Under the pieces are notes generated by a model. That model was not told the origin of the DNA, searched no databases, and saw nothing but the letters and a program-made list of their open reading frames with translations. A stretch of 64,000 nt of DNA from Membranipora membranacea (lineage: Eukaryota; Bryozoa; Gymnolaemata; Cheilostomatida; Membraniporidae): assembly GCA_914767715.1 (NCBI GenBank), contig OU612065.1, positions 19,530,001 to 19,594,000 of the forward strand, written 5' to 3'. Below are positions 1 to 10,629 of this stretch, piece by piece (within the stretch, counting starts at the first letter, position 1; each line of letters starts with the position of its first letter). The position numbers and the translations under genes are program-made.

Positions 1-48
1 ACATTTCTTTAATTCTATAGAGGCAGCTGAATTTACATATTTTTGCAG

Positions 49-174
49 GATAGGAAGCGTAGAAATGGTCTTCTCATGAAGCCTCGAGGCGTGAGAATCA
101 AACATCTGCCAATCAGTTATGGTGTTGCGTCACATTTCACAACTGCAACACGATACTATCACTTAGATAAATGA
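49..174 (+). CDS. last coding exon of an unrecognised upstream gene (partial)
   Basis: A T-rich tract ending in ttttgcag leads into 41 in-frame codons that finish with TGA at 172-174. The peptide starts DRKRRNGLLMKPRG, is basic at its beginning and ends HFTTATRYYHLDK. The acceptor, the open frame and the lack of low-complexity bias suggest a genuine terminal exon whose gene lies outside the window to the left. I do not recognise the family. No canonical AATAAA follows closely. It could be a chance open frame, so confidence is moderate. Confidence 0.45.
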   Translation, partial: DRKRRNGLLMKPRGVRIKHLPISYGVASHFTTATRYYHLDK

Positions 175-458
175 TCAACTGAGAGCCTAGTTTTAGTGCT
201 CTTCAAAGTGATAAAACAATAATTTTATGCTCTTAACATAGATCAGTGAAGTATCCTACTGCTACCTAACATAGGGGAGTGGCCCTTCATGTAGAGTCTT
301 TGGAAATGTGTATGTAGAAACATCAAATTCCAGGCAGATGTTAACTGTCAACCAATGCAATAATATGTAATTAAAACAGTGATCTTGCGCTAATTCTTAT
401 AGACATTTTGCTGCATTCTCAATGACGCTGAGGTTAAGCTAACAGGCTTGATTAAGAT

Positions 459-487
459 CACAGTGTAAGGATATATCCTTACTGTGT
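459..487. repeat. palindrome, TAAGGATATATCC family, copy 1
   Basis: A near-perfect inverted repeat in which CACAGTGTAAGGATAT is followed by its complement. The same core recurs at 2629-2660, so it is a repeated unit rather than a chance hairpin. Confidence 0.6.
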
Positions 488-797
488 TAGTATCATGTAC
501 TGTATTGGCTATCTCTGCATTAAGTGTTCTCTAGTTCCCGAGTACAGCCCTGTACAACCTGGCACAGCTCACCGTTGACCACCAAAACGTCATCGTGTGA
601 CAAGACTAGGTGTTCGACCTTGACCCCCAAATAGTCCCTATGTCGAGGTTCATTCACAATAATGGCTATAGCTTGCCTTTACCTGGGGATTCAAGCTGTC
701 ATTAAGATGGAAATTGGTGTCGTAACCCCAATAGTACCAAATAACAATTTAAGAAATTGTAGTAAATATATTTTTTCTTTCTTATAATTTAAAGAAT

Positions 798-858
798 ATG
801 GTAAAAAATATGGGTGCTCTTCACGGATTTCCAGTCGAAAGTGACGATCAGCGCCGCG
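798..858 (+). CDS. candidate first coding exon of the NAALADL1-like gene
   Basis: An ATG at 798 opens 61 nt ending in a GT donor after CGCCGCG. It leaves one base (G), which is the phase needed by the exon starting at 1463, where two bases complete a Gly codon. The join would give a short N-terminal peptide followed by [11 protein letters not shown]. Phase matches by chance one time in three, and the peptide adds little hydrophobicity to the membrane anchor. This is therefore only a candidate; another exon could supply the start. Confidence 0.25.
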
Positions 859-1462
859 GTAATAATATATTGTTTGACAGACAGCGCACTCGCACCATGT
901 ATTAGATATTCCTAATCTGGTGCAGATTTGACGAACAAATGAAGACCATTACCATTACCATAGTCTACGCACTGTGCAGGATTTGCTTGGATTTTTCCTC
1001 TCATTACTTCTACATTAATCTTACTTCATATAGCCTAGGGTCCAATAATACACATTTTATGACCTTTTGTCAATGTCATGAATGACCGCCCTTATTCAAA
1101 ATGAAAGAAATTCTGGCTGACATTTTCTTCACTACTTGGCAGTGAATATCTCTGCTCATGGGTATTTCCCAAACATGAGGCTACTTTTCCCAGAGTCTTA
1201 CTGGAATACTCTCATACCTGGAGCAATATAGTAGGTGGCATGAAAAGAAATCAATAGATATTGCAGTTTTAGTGCTCCCCTTGATTTACTTATAACACTC
1301 AAGAGCAGACAACTCCAGCGAAATCCTGCATTGTTCTCAGACTCCGGGGGGCCGTCGGACAGGGGGCAAAGTCTGGGGGGCTCAGACTACCATTACCATT
1401 ACCATTACATCACAAGGAAATTGTTAGAATCTTAACAATAAACATTGCAAATATTTTTGTAG

Positions 1463-2430
1463 GCCTTTTGGTCGGAGGTTTGATTGGACATTTTGCGACT
1501 AAAGCTAACACAACCTCCGGAGCAGACGGTTCTACAACAGGAGCTCCTGGTGCAGACACTGGAGCTCAGACTAATCCAAACAAGCGAGATGATCAGAAGG
1601 ACAAAAAAAATAGAGAATTCCTCTTCTCAAATACAGACCCCGAGAGGTTAAGAGAAACAGAAAGGTACGCAAGTTTAACAATTTCTGTACTTTAACTAAT
1701 GCAACCAAGCTTTCGATAGAACTCTCATAATTGAGCTTAGGAGCCCGATGAGTTTTAGGTGACAATCACAGACTAGTATATTAAGTCTATGGTAACGATT
1801 TTACGACAATTACCAAGATATGCCAAACTGCTACTCTGATCACGGGCTGCATAAGTTTTTTTTACCAATTGCACCATAGTAATCTCATGGTGCAAGACAT
1901 GTGGAAACTTTCCAACAAAAAAATTAAGAATGGTAAAAAATGGTCTACATTGTTTTATGTTTAAAGTTCTCAGTCTCACCAAGGAGTTTGTACCTCCTTG
2001 GTCTCACAAGTTTTGCAGAATGTAATTTAAATAATTTAAAGTTTCAGAAAAGCCAGAACCATTCTGGCTTTGTCCTCTTGGTTATTGAGATTCTAAACTC
2101 TATGAGGAAATTTCCCTGGCATGTCATGTAGGAAATTTCAGAAAAGTCGAGGCCAGTCTTGATTTGTTTATCCAATGGGTCTTTTAGCTTAAGTTAATAA
2201 CATCCTGTAACGTATGAGGAAACTTTCAACATGTCATGATCACATAAAAAATGCAGCATATATGCAAATAATCTATTGTTATTATAAACACCCTGGTGTC
2301 ACTATTTAAAGGAGACTTATTTCCTCATTTTGGCAATCACTATGAATAATCAAAAGTTTTTATCAGAGAGTAGTTTAAGCGCTGGGGAAAGTGGTTGATA
2401 AATGAAATGCTACTACCACTACTACTACTA

Positions 2431-2483
<53 letters not shown>

Positions 2484-5400
2484 TCCCGGCACAGTTTGTG
2501 TTAAGCGCCTAAACTAATCAGACAGTGGCCGTTGTGTAGTGTTGTCTAAATGAGGTCATCAAAACCATGATATGTTAAAAACTTGGTTAATTGAGGCCCA
2601 ACTTTCGACCCTCCAGAATAAGAGCGAGTCACAGAGTAAGGATATATCCTTACTCTGTGAGCGAGTGTTGGGCTGATATTCTCTGATTGTTATGTTGAGT
2701 GCCTGATGGAGACCTAGTTGAGCACAGATAAACAATGTTTTTATTGTGCAACATTTTCACATATTCATCACAGTTAGTTGATGACACAGCAAAAGGATAT
2801 ATTATCTTCACTAGGTACAACAATCTAGGGCACAGGAGGGCATCTTTACAGCTTTCCAAGTATTCATGTTTCCTCCTGTAATTTCAAACTCAAAATTGAT
2901 TCCAACATTGTCTTTATTGTTGGTCTCGCATTACTATTAAGAATGGTCAACTGTAACCTCTCTTTACAAAGCGCTTGATCATTGAAATGTTATGAGAAAT
3001 CTCATGATCAACATTCGTTCCGTTGCTAAAACCTGCTAAAATCTTGTTTCCTATTCCTATTCAGAATTGAGTCAGCAAGTTTGAGTTTTGCACGTTATCA
3101 AGCATAAAGCTGAAGTTTTAAAGCATATTATTCGCTCACACAAACCTTGTAGTCTCCTCACGGATATTTTCCACTCGGTGTCACTGATAGAGTTTGGTTA
3201 TGAATTGTTGTCCTTTTTTATTTTAGAGAGTTTAGTAGTCTGCCTCACCTGGCTGGCAGTGATAGGAACAACGAGCTAGGGGATAAAGTTGCAGATACTT
3301 GGACAAGTTACGGCTTCGATGTTAAAAAATATGTCTACAATATCCTTCTCTCCTACCCAGGAGACCAAGAAGACAAAATGAACCAGGTAGGAAAATTGTA
3401 CAGCATGTTATTGAGTATCCCACAATGCAATTTTCTGGAATTTCCGGCAAGACCAGTTCAATGACAACATGTTATGTGAATTTATCTGATCCTGGTAAAA
3501 TAAGGTAAATTAAATGATGCTTACATACAAGCCAAACAAAGATTGAGTCTTTTTAATTATGAGTATGTTTAAAGATTTGTTGACTCCATATAGAAAAGGA
3601 GATAATTTTACACAGTCCATGAGGAGTTGCAGTGTTACATTACTTGTTTTACAGGCACTCATCCTAGACTCAAGTGGTCAAGAAGAGTATGCTGGTGCTT
3701 TGGTGGAGGCCAATTTAGCAAACCTTACTGGAAAATTGGTACCGCCTTTCAATGGCTACGCTAAAGGCGGTATTGTAGAGGTAAGTGAAACCACACTACA
3801 CGGATGTGTAGGGTGTCATTTTCTTTCACTAAAATGCAACCAGCAAAACAAGATATATAGATGAGTTCATTGTTTTTGTACAATAAGAGCACAGCTTTCA
3901 CAGTTGGAGTTTGATACGTCACCTGGCTTGTCTTAAGATGACAATATTTATTTTAGTCAGTTGATTTGACCCTTTATCTTTGTTGATGTAGAGTGAAAAG
4001 GCTTATTATGTGAACTACTGCCGAGCTGAAGACTTCAAACACCTTGACACCAAGTCAGTTAGTGTATCTGGAGGGATAGTTATATGCAGATATGGCAAGA
4101 TATTCAGAGGCAATAAGGTAATGATTATTATGAATACCTAGACCCATTCTTGCTGTGGTCTCACAATGCCGAAAAGATAGAGGACAATGCTAGTCTTTAA
4201 CAGGTTTATCAGTTGTTTGAAGGATTGCTTGGTTCAAAGAGACTTAAGGCAGCTCAATTTATTACAGAACAGTGCTTGATGCTCATTTTTATTGGATGTA
4301 GATTGCACTTGCACAAAAGAATGGTGCCATTGGAGTAATTCTTTACAATGATCCTGCAGAAAGCGTGTTTGGTCACTTGCCTGCATATAACGAGACCTTT
4401 CCAAACAGCTGGTATTTGCCTCCCTCAGGAGTTGAGCGTGGAGGTACCTCCCTAAGTAAGGGTGACCCTCTCACGCTAGGGTTCCCAGCCAAAGGTAAAA
4501 CACATCAAATAAACTTCTGCTGTCATGCCCTACTGTCACCCTCACTGCATGATTTTATTTTGCAAATAAATGCATGCTGACTTTCCTTAACTTGCCGCGT
4601 AGGTCTTCGAGGGGGGGGGGGGGGGGTTTCCCTTGCTAGTTCTAGAAAACAGACACAGAAGTTTATTTGATGATCCAAAGATCGGCTCTTGATGAGCATT
4701 TTGCGAAAATAAATTGCTGTTTTTGTGTCTGGTTTCTAGGTTGTCTTGGCTGAAAGGGCTGGTGCTGTAGGAGTGATCCTTTATAATGATCCAATGGATA
4801 GCGTAGACCTGGCTACTAAAAATGCAACAAGTGAAGACACTTTTCCAAATTCATGGTACTTACCTCCTAGTGGCGTTGAGCGAGGCTCAGTGATGGAGTT
4901 TTCAGGCGATCCACTTACACCAGGATTCCCATCCAAAGGTACCTGTCGTCACAACTCAACTCCCCGCTTAAATATCACTGCAAATGCCTCACTTCGACAT
5001 AATGTAGCTACTGATAATTTCTGCACCCATTACCTACTGCTCATAACAACAAGACCTAGCCTTGTCACGCGGCTACAAACAAGTGGCCGCATCACAAGGC
5101 TAAACAAAATCCTAAGTCTAACTTTCGTAGTTGTACAGTGAAGTGAATTAACCACTTACCAATGACTTTGACAAACTCGCTGCTAAGATATCACCATATT
5201 TACATGATAGATTTGTATGAGCAGGTCTTTAGTGGGTGCTACATTTATGATTGAATGAGCCTGCCGCTGTTGTTAAGTTCCGCAGTGTGTAGAAATGATA
5301 ATTTATGGCAAGTGAATTGATCACTGCGCATGAGTTCATCATTGCAAGAATCACTACTCAAAACAACAATCTCCAAGGTTTTAAAGCACTACGTGTTAAA

Positions 5401-8400
5401 CTCATTGTTAACTTCAGCTGATATGTATTTTCATTGCGATAAACAATGCTAGCCAAAATATTTGTGACTATTTTTCTCAAACCATGAGCTTAACCAAACA
5501 TTTCATTTCTCAACCATCCGTGAGGACAGAATAAGAAATATATTTTTCATATCATTCAATCATTACAAATTTATATTAGTTTTAGACGAGGATTTATACG
5601 TCTTTCCTTTATTGGGTCTAGAAATTCACCAGTACCAATCCAAGAAAATTATGAATACTTTACTTTACTTACAGATACACTGATAGATTTTATTTCCCAA
5701 CCATCCGTGAAGAGAAATTAAATTTACTAATAAATTAAATTTACTGTTTGATCGTTATAGAATATGCCTGGAGGAAGACAGTCGATCAGGTTAGAGAGGA
5801 GGAGGTGATTCCAAATATTCCTACTCAGCCAGTAGCATATGGTGAGATGAAACAGTTCTTTGATCGTATGGGTGGAGATGAGGTAGATGAAGAATGGAAA
5901 GGTAAACTTGAAGGCGTTACGTTCAAATATGGAGGGGCTCTACCTGATGGAAAGTAAGTCCATATTATATCGCCGTAATTTCAAAATAATAAATCACCTG
6001 AGTTCTGTTATTCAAAAGCACAAAATTCACAACTTACCCTTGAGAACTTGATGCAAAGTGTATGTTAAGAGTGTAAGTGAGATAGTCATTGTGGTTCAAG
6101 ATATTGCCAAAGTTGGCCATCAGATACTTGCTGAAAGAGTCATGAAATAAGAGCTGTCTCCTTCTCTGCAATATCTATTTATTATATTATCAAAGGAAAT
6201 TTAAAGGTAATACAGTAGTAAATACATTAGAATGCAAGAGTTTTTGATGTTTTTTGGAGCCTGAATATATTTTTTCCCTGTTTACATACTTCAGAAAGTT
6301 CCAGTTAAAGAACTATAACACAGACGACAGGGAAGATATAACCAACGTGTTCGGGATTATCAAAGGCTCAGAAGAACCAGGTAGGTAAAAAAACAATCAA
6401 ACGTGATAAAATAGGGCTCAACGCTATTATCAGAAACAGTACTTGATTAAATACAATTTACCATGCCGAAGTTGTCTCTGCATAGCTCATTATCGTGCTG
6501 TAATACACAGTATTACGCACTATACATGTTTTGCACTTGGCAGCTTGATTGAGCCAGAAAACAAACTTCTCATCCTATCTAGCTGACATAATTGTAACCT
6601 AGCAGTGTTTGAACCACTTCGCCTTTCATTCCAGACCGATATGTGATAATGGGAAACCACAGAGATGCATGGATGAACGGGGGTACTGATGCTGTCAGCG
6701 GTACAGCCACCATGATGGAGACAAGCAGAGTTTTTGCAGAACTCATGAAAACTGGTAAACTTTCTATATGAATAATACACCAATATTCTGATGCATTCTG
6801 GGATTCACTTCTTAGGCAACAAATAATGGATGGTATCATAGTTTCACTATAGATATGTTGATATATAAAAAGAACGGCAGGCTCCAGTTGTTAATTCATT
6901 ATACTGCAGTCTCTGTTTTTATGGCATTGGAAATAGAGACTTTGCGACGCAATACTACTGGCCCAGACCGGAAAAATTAGTATTGAATGGGCCATTTCCT
7001 CTCAGTTTGTGATGAAGCTCAGAGAATTCTCAGATACTGCTGTGACAAAGAACCCCTGACAGCATTGCTGATCACCTACACCCCTGTGGTACTACACAAT
7101 TTAGGAAGAGATAAAAATTGTGTGATGACCAAGGTCTACAATGATTCCACTGTAATGCAGTCTTTGACTATGGTAGTATGAATGAACTGTTATAATGATG
7201 CTTCTAAAAAGAATCGTATTTTTCGGAAACTTATCCCAGTGTGTTTTCTATTTTTATAAGGGTGGAGACCGAGAAGATCTATTGTGTTCTGTAGCTGGGA
7301 TGGTGAAGAATATGGAATAATTGGATCTATTGAGTGGCTCGATGTATGTTTATTTCTGAATGCAAAAAAAACAGATTTTGTTGATGTCCCAGGGTGTCTG
7401 AATACCAACAATATCTAAAGCAACACTTTTAAAACTTCATCTATGATGGCATTGATTGTTTCTTTATGACTGCAATTGGCTCAATGAGTGAGGTCAGACA
7501 CAAGTTACCTTTCTCGGTTGAAAAAAAAACAAACCTTCTCTACATGTATATGTTGATAAATCTTAATTTCTAAGATACAATGACAATCAATATAGATACA
7601 CTCGTATAAGCTTCAAGCATGCAATTGATCCTGTATTCTCTTTATGTGGTTAGCGCAGGAAAGACAAAAGTTCCTGAGTTTGTGATCTGATGGGAAGGTA
7701 GGGGAAGTGGTTCAGGATATTCACAAAAATATTTTGGTACTTATTTTTGCAGGAGGTGAAGGTACTGCTCGGAGCCAGGGCTGTAGCTTATCTCAATTGT
7801 GACAGTGGAGTCGTCTACCATCAGGTTATGAAGGCTGGTGCCTCTCCACTATTATTTCAGCTGATGTACGACACTGCCCATCTGGTATGCTTATTCACTT
7901 TATTTATATACTTTTTATAGCTTGTATTTTATAAGGTTCAAGATAAGACCTTAAACTTTGGTGGACCTTGTTTAATCATAGTTTATTTTCAAGAAGTAGC
8001 TTGTCTTAAGCTTTGTCGGCGCGCGGGGAGGGGTTCTTACCAAACATAGATTTCAATGCAGGCTAGCTTGTAAGCAAGTATGATTGTAAGTTTCGCAGAG
8101 ATACAATACTGAAGCTGCTAACATTCTGTTACTGCAAGATAATGTTCTTCACTAACATTCCTTACATGTTTTATTCCTACAGGTAAAATTGGCGAATGCG
8201 ACCGATCCAGAGAGAAGTCTCTATGATGAGTGGTTAGACAGAACGGGAGACAAAGCTCTGGACAATCCCAAACCTCAGTAATGATAATTAACTTTGGTCT
8301 CATATAGATTTAGATTTCTGAACTTATGTATTGTTGAAACGAAAGGATAATGAAAAGACACAATATTTTGATATCGGTTGTAACTTTAATATCATCTCTA

Positions 8401-10565
8401 ATTTACAGCATCTCTGACTTGGGTTCTGGAAGTGACCACACTGGGTTCTATCACAGACATGGAATAACAAGCATGGACGTTGTTTACTACTATGACAAGG
8501 TAAGATTACACAAACACATCCTTAAAAATTAGATGCCAATAAAAAAAGAAAATTATGAATGCCAGCTCCGACTAAATTGACTTATGCTACTCTTTTATTA
8601 CATTGCACAATACAAGCTCTCCATTTTATTGTTATTACATTTTTTATTGGGAACCTCTGTTATAGATAGGGCACAGGTCACATCATTTTATTTGCTTTGA
8701 AGAAAGCTTTCATTACAATTGCATTCTGGGATACCAATTAAAGTCTAACATCTTTTCTCTCTGTACCATTTTAGAAAGAGTTAGGGATCTCAGCTTACTA
8801 CCCTCTATACCATACCTCATACGACACATTCATGAATGTGGAGCGATTCGTTGACCCGTCCTTTTCTTTCCACAAAATGCTGTCACAATTCTTCTCAGAA
8901 ATGCTCAGAAACATCGCTGATTCTGTGATGATCCCGTTTGTCACCAATGACTACGCAGTCAGGCTACAGGAGGTGTTTGTAAAACTGGAAGATGCCACTA
9001 AAACTCAACTCACTGCTAAGGGCCTGGATAAATCTCTCAGTATGTATATATATATTTGGTAGAAAGAAATTAGAGCTATTTCACTGTTTAGGGTTACTTA
9101 TCAAGCAATAGGGTGTTCTCAGTATCTTAAGGTAAGCTTATCGGAGCTTTTTTTATTATCCCTTGTGCTGCGGTCCATATCTATAGCTAAACGAGAACTA
9201 TATATTGGTTATATATATACATGGGAAAAAAAACTCCTCAAATATATATTTCTTTAATTATATTAACAATTTTTTTGGCAGACAATATCATCCTGTATTT
9301 TTTTTTATAACGTGCCAATCTTTAAGTGTAACGTAATATTCTTTGATTGAGATTATCAATGACTTATTTTTTTTTACAGTTGATCTGAAGGCCTCTATAG
9401 ACCAATTCCAAGCTGCTGCAGTAGCTTTCGACGCTAAAGTGCAGGCAGTCGACGAGAAGAGCAGGTAAGTTTTCTTTGTTACCCTACTGTGTGTGCTTTC
9501 CATTGAGTATAAAACATCAAAATATTGGGTAAACTGATGATGTTGTGGTTGTGGACACCGTTGGTATCATCCATTTTAGACAGTAGGATGTCTACTTGCC
9601 CCAAAACCATCATTTTCAGTTCAACAAAGCAAACTCTCAGAATCAGCCCAAACCTCTACATGGCACATTTTAATAGGGGTTAATTATTTTCATGTAAGTA
9701 AAAAGTCATCATCATCATGCAAAAAAGGTTGCTGAATACAGTACCTGGAAAAACCTTTAATGGTAAAATCTGGTTTTTTTGTTTTTAGCTGGAGTGAAGT
9801 TCGTAGACTGAATGACATGTTGTTCCAGCTGGAGAGGTCATTCCTCTATGACCTTGGAGTCGGAGATAGAAAATATATCAAGTGAGTAATGCGTAAATCA
9901 ATTATGTGGTACGCATCGATCACAGAATATACAATGGCTATAATCAGATGCGTATATGCTTTTAAGTACAACCCGCAGCCTCTTTTTTATTTGGCTGCTT
10001 GACAAGGCTACTTTTGAAGTATATTTAGTCATGTCAATGACTGGCTGAAGAAAATTTGAATTCCCAGTTTCTTGTTTTGTACAATAGCTACTCATCTTTT
10101 TCTATCATTGCAGACACGTGGTCTTTGCCCCTGCTGCGACAGATTCATATGCTAGTGCAGCCTTCCCAGGAATAACCGATGCCTTGTATGACATAAGTGA
10201 CAGCGATGAGGCTGCTTGGGAAAAGGTTAAAGTAAGTAGTTCTTATGTAGATTATATCAACGCTCTCTTGGGAATAATCATTTCATCAGTAATTGACAAG
10301 TCCACTAAAAGATCAAAACGCCAGTATAATTGTTTCGTAACACTATTTAGCAAGCACATCATTCTAGATTGCTCTGTGGGTTTGAATACTGTGAGCTGCG
10401 GCCAAACCTTCATTACTGATAGCTGTCCACCCTTCAAAACTTAACTTATCTTGTACATGAGCTTACCCTCAATATCTATATTTGTATTTTTAGTTTGAGC
10501 TTACAAAGGCAGTATATACAATGGAATCAGCGACTAAAGCTATTACCGTAGACCTTGTTGTCTAA
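1463..10565 (+). CDS. NAALADL1: NAALADL1-like M28B zinc metallopeptidase (glutamate carboxypeptidase II family)
   Basis: Coding exons: 1463-1664, 3227-3386, 3655-3780, 3992-4117, then either 4302-4494 or 4740-4938, 5761-5953, 6295-6380, 6635-6754, 7261-7343, 7753-7884, 8183-8277, 8409-8499, 8775-9039, 9380-9464, 9789-9881, 10114-10231, 10494-10565 (TAA). About 745 residues are visible, against about 740 in human NAALADL1, a type II membrane ectopeptidase with aminopeptidase activity. Order: short hydrophobic anchor ([11 protein letters not shown]), protease-associated domain, M28 catalytic domain, dimerisation domain. All zinc and catalytic positions are kept: His in NHRDAW, Asp in GGTDAVSG, the Glu pair in WDGEEYG, Asp in NCDSG, His in [24 protein letters not shown] matches NAALADL1 rather than FOLH1, and the GCPII arginine-patch motif is replaced by [12 protein letters not shown]. 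The starting exon is not certain. An AATAAA lies at 10624. Confidence 0.9.
1978..2002. repeat. short inverted repeat, ACCAAGGAG family, copy 1
   Basis: ACCAAGGAG, seven bases, CTCCTTGGT, inside the first visible intron of the NAALADL1-like gene. Similar units occur at 49196-49229 and near 51061-51085. Confidence 0.5.
2365..2515. repeat. decayed MITE-like unit with an (ACT)n microsatellite core
   Basis: The segment opens with AGTTTAAGCGCT and closes with the roughly complementary GTTAAGCGCCTAAACT. Between them lie GGAAAGTGGTTGATAAATG, also seen in the palindrome at 16012-16137, and about 75 bp of ACT triplets (2410-2484). It looks like a mobile unit whose interior expanded into a microsatellite. 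Confidence 0.5.
2629..2660. repeat. perfect 32-bp palindrome, TAAGGATATATCC family, copy 2
   Basis: TCACAGAGTAAGGATA is followed at once by its exact complement. It shares its core with the copy at 459-487. Confidence 0.75.
4302..4494 (+). CDS. NAALADL1-like alternative exon 5a
   Basis: 193 nt with acceptor ttggatgtag and donor aaag|gtaaaa, entering in phase 0 and leaving in phase 1. It encodes 64 residues of the protease-associated domain, from [18 protein letters not shown] to [11 protein letters not shown]. Exon 5b, 245 bp downstream, encodes the same segment. Together they total 392 nt and would meet a TGA five codons into 5b. The residue after VERG, aligned with Asn257 of human GCPII, is Gly here. 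Confidence 0.85.
4611..4626 (+). repeat. run of 16 G between the alternative exons 5a and 5b
   Basis: An uninterrupted G16 lies in the 245-bp intron separating the duplicated exons. G-runs in introns are known splicing modifiers and can form quadruplexes, so its position may matter for exon choice, but homopolymers also arise by slippage. Confidence 0.8.
4740..4938 (+). CDS. NAALADL1-like alternative exon 5b
   Basis: 199 nt with acceptor tggtttctag and donor aaag|gtacct, in the same entry and exit phase as exon 5a. It encodes 66 residues, from [18 protein letters not shown] to [11 protein letters not shown], roughly 60% identical to 5a. Differences cluster in the loop before [16 protein letters not shown] and just after it. 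The residue after VERG is Ser, as in vertebrate NAALADL1, so 5b looks like the more ancestral version. Confidence 0.85.
5057..5102. mobile_element. miniature MITE, TAGCCTTGTCACGCG family, copy 1
   Basis: A 46-bp unit with ends TAGCCTTGTCACGCGGC and the near complement GGCCGCATCACAAGGCTA. The nine flanking bases, AACAAGACC on the left and AACAAAATC on the right, match at seven of nine positions, as a decayed 9-bp target duplication would. It lies in the intron after exon 5b. Confidence 0.6.
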
Positions 10566-10623
10566 CAGATGAGGACTGGTAACTACTGTGCAATATTTTC
10601 ACCATTGCTCAACGAATCACCGC

Positions 10624-10629
10624 AATAAA
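10624..10629 (+). terminator. AATAAA poly(A) signal of the NAALADL1-like gene
   Basis: A canonical AATAAA hexamer lies 59 bp after the stop codon. Confidence 0.6.

Larger units (their letters stand above)
175..1462. other. intergenic or 5' region between the upstream exon and the NAALADL1-like gene
   Basis: No certain exon is visible. The stretch holds a palindrome at 459-487 (core TAAGGATATATCC), short runs of an ATTACC hexamer near 945-965 and 1386-1410, and a candidate first exon at 798-858 listed separately. The upstream promoter of the peptidase gene should lie here if its first exon is local. Confidence 0.5.

Noticed and set aside
4302-4938. Exons 5a and 5b both included as constitutive exons
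   Set aside because: Joint use would break the frame and hit a stop five codons into 5b, so constitutive inclusion of both is not viable.
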